From NCBI GenBank assembly GCA_022615255.1, contig JAKEHC010000079.1:1-8902 (forward strand): DNA of 8,902 nucleotides. Reading direction: 5' to 3'. The stretch comes from Candidatus Dadabacteria bacterium (GTDB lineage Bacteria; Desulfobacterota_D; UBA1144; Nemesobacterales; CSP1-2). Positions within the stretch are counted from its first letter, which is position 1, and every line of letters begins with the position of its first letter. The notes under the pieces were generated by a model, which saw only the letters and a list, made by a program, of their open reading frames with translations, was not told where the DNA came from and did no database searches. This document shows, piece by piece, positions 1-5,012 of the stretch. The position numbers were made by a program, and so were the translations under genes.

Positions 1-399
1 AAGATTAAAGCCACTGCAGTTTCAATCGGAGTTGGCATAGTCGAGCCAGACGAGATTGATAAAATTAATATACTCAGAGCGACGCTCCTGGCTATGGAGA
101 TCGCAGTTGAGAGATTAAACCCGAAACCTGATTTTCTCCTTATTGATGGAAATATCAGGACTTCTCTTCTAATCCCCCAGGAAACAGTTGTAGGTGGTGA
201 TTCTATTTGTTACTCAATTGCGGCTGCTTCCATTATCGCAAAGGTTACAAGAGATTCAATCATGGATGATTATCATAACATCCACCCCGAATATAACTTT
301 AATAAACATAAAGGTTATCCAACGAAAGAGCACTTTAAAGCCCTTAGAAAATTTGGCCCTTGTCTAATACATAGAAGGACTTTTAAGGGAGTTCTGTAA
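1..399 (+). CDS. rnhB: Ribonuclease HII, C-terminal part (5' end outside window)
   Basis: Reading frame 1 is open from the window edge to TAA at 397-399, giving 132 residues, about two thirds of a normal ~200-residue RNase HII. The enzyme cuts the RNA strand of RNA/DNA hybrids and starts removal of single ribonucleotides misincorporated in DNA; it acts in the cytoplasm with Mg2+ or Mn2+. Visible family motifs, in order, are IDKINILRATLLAME, the LLIDGN block with a catalytic Asp, the AAASIIAKVTRD block with the last catalytic Asp, and the HKGYPTKEHF and HRRTF tail. The N-terminal part carrying the GRG and DSK motifs lies upstream of the window. An internal ATG at 94 is not the real start, because the conserved sequence is continuous before it. 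No terminator is evident after the stop. Confidence 0.97.
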   Translation, partial: KIKATAVSIGVGIVEPDEIDKINILRATLLAMEIAVERLNPKPDFLLIDGNIRTSLLIPQETVVGGDSICYSIAAASIIAKVTRDSIMDDYHNIHPEYNFNKHKGYPTKEHFKALRKFGPCLIHRRTFKGVL

Positions 400-459
400 A
401 AATAGAAAACACTTATGTAATCATTCAGATTGTTTTAGACAGAAACTGTATGAAATACA

Positions 460-702
460 ATGAAGTACTTTGATAACAGAAGTCTAGTGATGCATTAAAG
501 GGTAAAAATAAGGATAGATTGAATGAAAAAGATGGTTTTGATATAATTTTGTTAGATAAGGCAGAAGCAGTTGGTGGTGAATGTAAGAAAAACGCACTCC
601 GAATATATTTCTAAATTGGGGGAATATATAGAATACAATGCTTAAATAGTTAATACGCAGTTAGAAGAATGGCTTAATTCGGAATTTGAAGAAACAAAAT
701 GA
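460..702 (+). pseudogene. Decayed gene remnant, family not recognised
   Basis: No intact gene occupies the 300 bases between rnhB and the cyclase, but protein-like sequence can be followed by changing frame. An ATG at 460 gives MKYFDNRSL. A second frame (483-614) gives SDALKGKNKDRLNEKDGFD and continues IILLDKAEAVGG. From about 577 a third frame reads VNVRKTHSEYISKLGEYIEY, meets TAA at 643-645, then continues IVNTQLEEWLNSEFEETK to TGA at 700-702. That TGA overlaps the cyclase ATG in an ATGA pattern, the usual layout of translationally coupled genes. I infer a small gene that was co-transcribed with the cyclase and has since acquired two frameshifts and a stop. The last part looks helical and charged. 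I do not recognise the family. Chance open stretches in AT-rich DNA are the alternative. Confidence 0.42.
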
Positions 703-1763
703 ATAACTCTGAATTCTCTTCCGGCAAACACCGACTCGCCGCTATCATGTTCCTTGACATGGTGGGCTACAGTGCCCTTATGTCTAAAAGCGAATCCAAT
801 GCCTTAAAATGCATCAAAAAACTTGAGGAAATTCTTAAGTCGAATGTCCCTAATGCCGGAGGGCGACTGGTTAAGTTTCTTGGAGATGGTTCTATGGCAG
901 AGTTTCCAACTGCCTTATCTGCTGTGTCATGTGCTAAGAAGGTTCTGGACGAGATAGCTAAGCTTAACGCTGAACTACCAGAGACTGAACGCTTCAATGT
1001 TCGTATTGGTATACATCTTGGCGATGTGGTTGAGGAGAAAGGGGATCTGTTCGGCGATGCGGTCAACATTGCAGCACGTGTGCAGCCTCTTGCAGACCCA
1101 GGTGGAATGGCTTTAACAGATGTTGTGCACTCTCAGATTAAAAACAAAATGTCTTTACGCGGTACGTATATACCATGGACTAAACTTAAAAACATTCCAG
1201 GAAGAACAAAGATATTCATAGTCTCACCTCCTGGAACGCTTTATCCATTATGGGCTCTCGGTAAACGTAAACCGACTTTGGCAATTGCTACAGCAATAGT
1301 CCTATTTATAGCCATAGCAGGGGTTGGGGCATGGTTTGCATCCTATCGTAACACTCCACAAAGACTGGCGCTTCTTTATATCCGAAGCCAAACCGAGAGT
1401 GCAAATATGGCACAACTAATTGAAGAGGAGATAAACCATAGCTTCAGTTCTATATCAGGAATCGAGTGGATTGATCACTTAGGGATGTTAGACCTTTTCT
1501 CCGAAGTAGGGGTTAAAGACTTGCATGCAATCGAGGAGCTAGAAACCAGTGCCTGTAAGGCTGCCCGTCAGGGTGGACTCGATTATTCTTTAGTTGGACA
1601 ACTCAAATCCTTGGGAGAAAATCGTTGGCAACTTGACTCTAAAATCATCTGTACCAGTACACGCTCGGTTGTCGGAACATTCTCAATCGAAGGAACTTCT
1701 GTTCAAAATATTGTATCTAATCTACAAAGTCAAATTCAGGATTGGATTAAAGAAAACCTTTGA
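699..1763 (+). CDS. Membrane-anchored class III adenylate cyclase with C-terminal TolB-like domain
   Basis: Predicted to make cyclic AMP from ATP. Residues 12-175 form a class III nucleotide cyclase domain. The metal-binding Asp residues are D20 (in MFLDMVGYS) and D63 (in KFLGDGS). K59 and D116, at the base-selecting positions, favour adenine. N123 and R127 (in DAVNIAARV) are the transition-state pair. All are present, so the domain looks active, probably as a homodimer. A KRK cluster at 189-191 precedes a transmembrane helix at about 192-215, placing the catalytic domain in the cytoplasm and residues 218-354 outside. That tail (RLALLYIRS, then helix, then GGLDYSLVGQL) matches the pattern of the N-terminal domain of TolB and TolB-like cyclase tails, without the TPR repeats often found in relatives. 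The start ATG overlaps the stop of the decayed upstream frame; only a weak GAAGAA purine stretch precedes it. The ligand sensed by the outer domain is unknown. Confidence 0.94.
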   Translation: MNNSEFSSGKHRLAAIMFLDMVGYSALMSKSESNALKCIKKLEEILKSNVPNAGGRLVKFLGDGSMAEFPTALSAVSCAKKVLDEIAKLNAELPETERFNVRIGIHLGDVVEEKGDLFGDAVNIAARVQPLADPGGMALTDVVHSQIKNKMSLRGTYIPWTKLKNIPGRTKIFIVSPPGTLYPLWALGKRKPTLAIATAIVLFIAIAGVGAWFASYRNTPQRLALLYIRSQTESANMAQLIEEEINHSFSSISGIEWIDHLGMLDLFSEVGVKDLHAIEELETSACKAARQGGLDYSLVGQLKSLGENRWQLDSKIICTSTRSVVGTFSIEGTSVQNIVSNLQSQIQDWIKENL

Positions 1764-1769
1764 AATCGT

Positions 1770-1819
1770 TTATCAATCAATTATCAATCCTTGACATTTT
1801 TTCAGATTTAATCTAGCTT
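1770..1819 (+). promoter_or_regulatory. Candidate promoter with phased direct repeat before the MerR-type gene
   Basis: A perfect -35 hexamer TTGACA lies at 1791-1796. Seventeen bases on is TAGCTT (1814-1819), a weak -10. Immediately upstream, the 9-mer TTATCAATC occurs twice, at 1770-1778 and 1781-1789, with an 11-bp period that would put both copies on the same face of the helix. This is a suggestive activator or repressor site for the regulator and tRNA behind it. If the -10 is right, transcription starts at about 1826, making the message nearly leaderless at ATG 1827. The evidence is pattern only. Confidence 0.38.
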
Positions 1820-1826
1820 GTATTCC

Positions 1827-2171
1827 ATGCTTGGTGAGGTGGCAGAGGTTAAACTCCCTGACAAAATTTACTTTAGAATAGGAGAGGTAAGCGAGTATAC
1901 CGGAATAAAACCTTATGTGCTCAGGTACTGGGAAAGCGAGTTTCAAGAAATCCAACCCATAAGGAGAAAATCTCAAAGGCTTTACGATAGAGAAACAATT
2001 CTTCTGATTATGAGAATTAAAAATATGCTATACGAACAGAATTACACAATATCAGGAGCAAAAAAGAAACTAAGGGAAGAGCTAAATCGAAGACGGGTAA
2101 GCACTAAGGTGAACGAATTATTACATGAAATCTTAAATGAGTTAAAATCGGTAAAACAAAAGATTGAATAG
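1827..2171 (+). CDS. MerR-family transcriptional regulator (small, HTH domain only)
   Basis: A 114-residue DNA-binding protein. The N-terminal MerR winged helix-turn-helix covers about residues 13-82: IYFRIGEVSEYTGIKPYVLR is the recognition region, followed by the YWESEF segment, RKSQRLYDRE (wing) and YTISGAKKKLREEL. The remaining ~30 residues are a charged helix that probably dimerises. There is no effector-binding domain and no Cys for metal sensing, so any signal is unknown. This short type is often found next to tRNA-Pro, and in many proteobacteria just after ihfA; here tRNA-Pro follows by 47 bp but ihfA is absent. I chose ATG 1827; an in-frame TTG at 1818 would add three residues. Neither has a clear Shine-Dalgarno sequence. 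A candidate promoter with an 11-bp-phased direct repeat lies just upstream. Confidence 0.9.
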   Translation: MLGEVAEVKLPDKIYFRIGEVSEYTGIKPYVLRYWESEFQEIQPIRRKSQRLYDRETILLIMRIKNMLYEQNYTISGAKKKLREELNRRRVSTKVNELLHEILNELKSVKQKIE

Positions 2172-2199
2172 TATTCCGATTTCAAATAGTTATCCCCGC

Positions 2200-2205
2200 T
2201 ATATT
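2200..2205 (+). promoter_or_regulatory. Possible -10 box of tRNA-Pro
   Basis: TATATT sits 13 bp before the first base of the mature tRNA, a plausible -10 giving a short 5' leader. No convincing -35 hexamer is found 16-18 bp upstream, so the tRNA may instead be read from the MerR-gene promoter. Confidence 0.22.
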
Positions 2206-2218
2206 AAACCCTAAGCAA

Positions 2219-2294
2219 CGGGGTGTAGCGCAGATGGTAGCGCACCGGCATGGGGGGCCGGTGGTCACCGGTTCGAGTCCGGTCACCCCGACCA
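2219..2294 (+). tRNA. tRNA-Pro, anticodon GGG
   Basis: A complete 76-nt cloverleaf with encoded CCA. The acceptor stem CGGGGTG (2219-2225) pairs perfectly with CACCCCG (2284-2290); A2291 is the discriminator and CCA is 2292-2294. The D arm is GCGC-AGATGGTA-GCGC. The anticodon stem CCGGC/GCCGG encloses the loop ATGGGGG, with T33, anticodon GGG at 2252-2254 and G37, as expected for proline. The T arm is ACCGG-TTCGAGT-CCGGT. It reads CCC and CCU codons. A run of six T follows the CCA directly (2295-2300) and may help end transcription. The repeat element begins 10 bp downstream. Confidence 0.97.
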
Positions 2295-2303
2295 TTTTTT
2301 AAA

Positions 2304-2448
2304 ATTTAACCACGAATTGACACAAATGAACACGAATAAAATGATAATTCTGTATGAGGACCTGTCATACAAAATAATCGGTCTAGCCATGGAAATTCAT
2401 CGTAAACTCGGTCATGGATTTTAAATTCGTGTTTATTCGTGGTTAAAT
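2304..2448. repeat. 145-bp inverted-repeat element made of 10-bp CACGAAT units
   Basis: The ends are a perfect 14-bp inverted repeat: ATTTAACCACGAAT (2304-2317) and its complement at 2435-2448. Inside the left end three 10-bp units run in tandem: CACGAATTGA, CACAAATGAA, CACGAATAAA (2311-2340). The right end carries two units in opposite orientation (2424-2442). Between the arms lies the start of a GxxExxY-family gene that ends prematurely. No clear target-site duplication is visible. The layout resembles a small non-autonomous element or a deletion derivative of a larger unit that carried the full gene; this is inference. It fills the space between tRNA-Pro and surE, stopping 6 bp before the surE ATG. 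A related half copy lies at 4432-4466. Confidence 0.8.
2326..2424 (+). pseudogene. Truncated start of a GxxExxY-family protein gene
   Basis: The frame from ATG 2326 (or ATG 2341) reads MNTNKMIILYEDLSYKIIGL followed by AMEIHRKLGHGF and then TAA at 2422-2424, 32 residues in all. This is the characteristic N-terminus of the GxxExxY family (PDDEXK nuclease-like small proteins of ~125 residues), whose members normally continue after LGHGF into the E-x-x-Y motif. Here the reading frame runs into the right-hand repeat exactly where that would occur, so the motif and the rest are missing. The first residues are themselves encoded by the repeat units. I take it as a deletion remnant with no function as a protein. 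Confidence 0.72.
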
Positions 2449-2454
2449 AATCAT

Positions 2455-3207
2455 ATGCCTGTAAGAATTCTCATATCAAACGATGATGGAATAAATTCGG
2501 CTGGGCTTGACGCGCTCGTCGAGGTTCTGAAAACGGTTGGCGAGGTGTTTGTTGTAGCCCCAGACCGCGAGCAGAGCGCAGCAAGTCACGCACTCAGCCT
2601 TTACCGCCCTCTCCGAGTGGAAGAAATCTCAGAAAACATCTACAGTGTTGATGGCACACCCACAGACTGCATAAACGTGGCAGTAAATGGACTTCTTAAA
2701 GATAAAAAACCGGATTTAATAATATCTGGAATAAATAAGGGTGAAAACGTTGGAGATGACATAACATACTCAGGCACAGTCAGCGCCGCTATGGAAGGAA
2801 CACTACTTGGTTTCCCCTCGATCGCCGTTTCACTCGCAAGCAAGAATGACTTTCACTTCGAAACGGCTTCCCACTATTCCCTTTTGATTGTAAAACACGT
2901 TTTAAGAAAGTCGCTTCCCAAGGACACTCTGCTTAACGTTAACATACCAAACCTACCAAAGGGGAAGATTAAAGGGGTTAAGGTAACAAGACAAGGAAAA
3001 CGGGTATACGGAGAGCCGATAGTCGAAAATATTGACCCAAGAGGGAGAAAATACTACTGGATAGGTGGAAATGAGCTCGGCTTCTTGGACATTGAAAATT
3101 CAGATATTATCGCCGTGCACAATGGGTATGTTTCTGTAACGCCAATAAAACTAGACCTGACAGACTATAATTTCCTCGACAGATTAAAGCTAGAGCTAAA
3201 AACATAG
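2455..3207 (+). CDS. surE: 5'/3'-nucleotidase SurE
   Basis: A metal-dependent phosphatase that dephosphorylates nucleoside 5'- and 3'-monophosphates, cytoplasmic, linked to stress and stationary-phase survival. The 250-residue length is normal. The N-terminal ILISNDDG block supplies metal ligands D10 and D11; S41 (in APDREQSA) and N94 (in IISGIN) match the other ligands of the Thermotoga enzyme. Further family blocks are VDGTPTDCINVAVNG, GDDITYSGTVSAAMEG and PSIAVSL, and the C-terminal region (about 165-250) carries the usual dimer-exchange segments. ATG 2455 starts directly at the conserved strand and has no Shine-Dalgarno: the preceding bases are the end of the repeat element. It is followed by a LOG-like gene after 23 bp and then an NlpD-like gene, echoing the surE-pcm-nlpD order of enterobacteria. 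Confidence 0.98.
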   Translation: MPVRILISNDDGINSAGLDALVEVLKTVGEVFVVAPDREQSAASHALSLYRPLRVEEISENIYSVDGTPTDCINVAVNGLLKDKKPDLIISGINKGENVGDDITYSGTVSAAMEGTLLGFPSIAVSLASKNDFHFETASHYSLLIVKHVLRKSLPKDTLLNVNIPNLPKGKIKGVKVTRQGKRVYGEPIVENIDPRGRKYYWIGGNELGFLDIENSDIIAVHNGYVSVTPIKLDLTDYNFLDRLKLELKT

Positions 3208-3230
3208 AACGTGCTTGGAATAATCCTCTC

Positions 3231-3692
3231 ATGAACACCATAATTGGCGTAATAGGCACATCCGAGGCTTCAGACGAGGAGTCCAAAACAGCAGAAGAGG
3301 TAGGAAGGGAAATTGCAAGAAGGAAGGGCACCCTTGTTTGTGGTGGATTGAGCGGGGTTATGGAATCTGCATGCCGTGGAGCAAAATCAGAGGGTGGGCT
3401 AACTATCGGAATAATCCCAGGTTTTAATGGATCTGACGCAAATCCTTATGTTGACGTTCCTATAATTACTGGGATAGGCGAGGCGAGAAATATTATTGTT
3501 GTCCGTTCAAGCGATGCTATAATTGCAATAGGAGGGAGCTTTGGAACCCTCTCCGAAATCGCTTTTGCTCTAAAGTTAGATATTCCAATTATTGGAATAA
3601 ACACGTGGGAGGTATCGTCAAATATCAAAAAAGCCACAACTCCAAAGGAGGCAGTTGATTTGGCTTTTAGTCTTGCTCGTCCTAGGAGTTAG
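3231..3692 (+). CDS. LOG-like / TIGR00725-type Rossmann-fold protein
   Basis: A 153-residue single-domain protein related to the LOG family (nucleoside 5'-monophosphate phosphoribohydrolases, once mislabelled lysine decarboxylases). Seen in the sequence: an N-terminal strand IIGVIGTS, CGGLSGVM (37-44), the conserved R86 in GEARN, and GGSFGTLSE (101-109), the counterpart of the LOG PGGxGTxxE motif with E109. Loss of the Pro and the short length fit the TIGR00725 subgroup rather than true LOG enzymes; some relatives bind molybdenum cofactor. The substrate is therefore uncertain. No upstream in-frame start exists after the surE stop, so ATG 3231 is fixed; its ribosome site is weak. Its last 38 bases overlap the start of the LysM/M23 gene, implying co-translation. 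It sits in the place pcm holds in enterobacteria. Confidence 0.9.
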   Translation: MNTIIGVIGTSEASDEESKTAEEVGREIARRKGTLVCGGLSGVMESACRGAKSEGGLTIGIIPGFNGSDANPYVDVPIITGIGEARNIIVVRSSDAIIAIGGSFGTLSEIAFALKLDIPIIGINTWEVSSNIKKATTPKEAVDLAFSLARPRS

Positions 3693-4308
3693 TGATGCCT
3701 GTGTAAAACGCACCCCTCTAACGCAAAAGGACGTAAAAGACTGCATACGTAAAGATCATTTATTTGCTCAAGATCAAACTTATCATATAGTCAGGGAAGG
3801 AGAAACCCTTTACAGCATATCAAGAACCTACGGTGTTAATATCGAAGAAGTTAAAAGTATAAATAGAATCGAGGATCCATCACAGGTTTCGGTCGGATTG
3901 AGGTTGCGAATTCCCGGACACAGGATCTCGAATTTAATCTGGCCCCTGCAAGGTAAGGTTTCTTCACCTTTTGGCAGAAGAGGATTAACAGGGTTTCATA
4001 CGGGAATAGATATTCCAGCCCCTGAAGGCGCTCCAATCCGAGCCGTAGCTGACGGTCTGGTAATTGTTAATTCGAAAAAACTCGATGGATATTCAGGATA
4101 TGGGAAAATTCTAATAATCGATCATGGAGATGGGATAAAAACGCTCTATGCGCACAACGAGAAAAATCTGGTGGATACAGGACAGTGTATTAGAACCGGG
4201 GAGATTATCGGAGAGGTAGGCTCAAGCGGCAATGCCAGTGGTTCACATCTTCACTTCGAGGTAAGAAAGGATGGAAAGCCAGTAAATCCTTTAGAATATC
4301 TGCCGTAA
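3655..4308 (+). CDS. NlpD-like LysM / M23 metallopeptidase
   Basis: An envelope peptidoglycan endopeptidase of 217 residues. A short hydrophobic leader (IWLLVLLVLGV) ends at C16 in VSDAC, a lipobox-like site but with Ser at -3 and no basic residue before the core, so lipidation is doubtful. A LysM domain spans about 42-88 (YHIVREGETLYSISRTYGVN). The M23 domain spans about 96-217. H115 and D119 (HTGID), H167 (LYAH) and H198/H200 (HLH) cover the zinc ligands and catalytic His residues of LytM, so unlike E. coli NlpD and EnvC it should be catalytically competent. The start is TTG 3655, preceded by AAAGGAGG at 3644-3651 with very short spacing; no later in-frame ATG precedes the LysM domain. It overlaps the LOG-like gene by 38 bp. 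Position after surE matches nlpD. Confidence 0.93.
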   Translation: MIWLLVLLVLGVSDACVKRTPLTQKDVKDCIRKDHLFAQDQTYHIVREGETLYSISRTYGVNIEEVKSINRIEDPSQVSVGLRLRIPGHRISNLIWPLQGKVSSPFGRRGLTGFHTGIDIPAPEGAPIRAVADGLVIVNSKKLDGYSGYGKILIIDHGDGIKTLYAHNEKNLVDTGQCIRTGEIIGEVGSSGNASGSHLHFEVRKDGKPVNPLEYLP

Positions 4309-4374
4309 ACTGCCGCTTCACCGAATATTGCCTCTAAAATAGAATAAACCCAATTTCTAGCCAAGAGGAGGGAA

Positions 4375-4479
4375 ATGGAAATCTGCCCAAAAAAGAAACT
4401 TGAATGCGAAAGACTTATTAGTAATTATTTTATCTGTGAAAATTCGTGTCTATTAGCGGCTAAATATTATTTGTCATAA
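4375..4479 (+). CDS. Possible 34-residue Cys-containing peptide, or 5' remnant of a gene
   Basis: A short frame with a strong purine ribosome site (AAGAGGAGGG, 4363-4372), though only 2-5 bases from ATG. It encodes MEICPKKKLECERLISNYF and then ICENSCLLAAKYYLS, with Cys at positions 4, 11, 21 and 25. Its second half is written in the repeat sequence at 4432-4466, so the frame looks like the start of an older gene running into an inserted repeat, just as the GxxExxY remnant does upstream of surE. Its TAA overlaps the ribosome site of apt, so translation could couple to apt. No family is recognised; a chance frame is quite possible. Confidence 0.3.
   Translation: MEICPKKKLECERLISNYFICENSCLLAAKYYLS
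4432..4466 (+). repeat. Half copy of the 10-bp-unit repeat upstream of apt
   Basis: Bases 4441-4466 match 2424-2449 (the right arm of the element before surE) at 22 of 26 positions. The period of 10 is again visible as ATCTGTGAAA, ATTCGTGTCT, ATTAGCGGCT (4432-4461), then AAATA. No opposite arm is found nearby, so this is a solo arm or an eroded element. It ends 24 bp before the apt ATG, in the same orientation and promoter-proximal position as the arm before surE. Confidence 0.6.
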
Positions 4480-4490
4480 GGAGAAAACAT

Positions 4491-5012
4491 ATGGAAGACC
4501 TCAAGAAATACATAAGAGACATACCCAATTTCCCAAAGGAGGGAATTATATTTCATGATATAACTCCTCTTTTACAAAGCGCAACGGCATTCGGATACGC
4601 AGTTGATATGATGGCTGATAAAATTAAGGACAAAAAAGCAGACTATTTACTAGGAATAGAGGCAAGGGGTTTCATTTTTGCATCTGCGCTTGCCTATAAG
4701 CTCAATCTTGGTCTCGTGATTGTAAGAAAGCCGGGAAAGCTCCCTTATAAAACTGTAAATGCCTCTTACAACCTGGAATACGGGAATGACGTGCTTGAGA
4801 TGCATAGGGATGCTATTTCTAACGCCAGCAGAGTCATTTTGATTGACGACTTATTGGCAACAGGAGGAACGGCAGCGGCAGTGGGTAATCTGGTGAGAAG
4901 GCTTGGTGGAGAAATAGCAGGATATTGCTTTCTCGTTGAACTCACCGAATTAAATGGTAGAGAAAAATTGAAACCCTACCCTGTCTCTTCTGTGTTAGAA
5001 TTTCCTGTATGA
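4491..5012 (+). CDS. apt: Adenine phosphoribosyltransferase
   Basis: Cytoplasmic purine-salvage enzyme joining adenine and PRPP to give AMP and pyrophosphate. The 173-residue length is typical. Conserved stretches are IRDIPNFPKEGIIFHDITPL at the N-terminus, GIEARGFIF (55-63) near the active site, RKPGKLPYKT (79-88), the flexible-loop region YNLEYGNDVLEMHRDA, and the PRPP-binding motif VILIDDLLATGGT (115-127) with both acidic residues. Residues 131-170 complete the core. ATG 4491 has a good Shine-Dalgarno AAGGAG (4478-4483) at 7 bases. The TGA overlaps the ATG of the next gene by four bases, so the kinase-like gene and aroB behind it are probably translated from the same message. The preceding 180 bases contain the solo repeat arm and no obvious promoter hexamers. 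Confidence 0.97.
   Translation: MEDLKKYIRDIPNFPKEGIIFHDITPLLQSATAFGYAVDMMADKIKDKKADYLLGIEARGFIFASALAYKLNLGLVIVRKPGKLPYKTVNASYNLEYGNDVLEMHRDAISNASRVILIDDLLATGGTAAAVGNLVRRLGGEIAGYCFLVELTELNGREKLKPYPVSSVLEFPV

Noticed and set aside
767..1069. 100-codon minus-strand frame inside the cyclase gene
   Set aside because: It is a shadow of a gene with clear catalytic motifs on the plus strand, has low-complexity Ser/Arg composition and no ribosome site.
2219..2448. tRNA-Pro as attachment site of an integrated element
   Set aside because: No duplicated tRNA 3' end or integrase gene is present in the window; the neighbouring repeat element begins after the CCA and shares no sequence with the tRNA.
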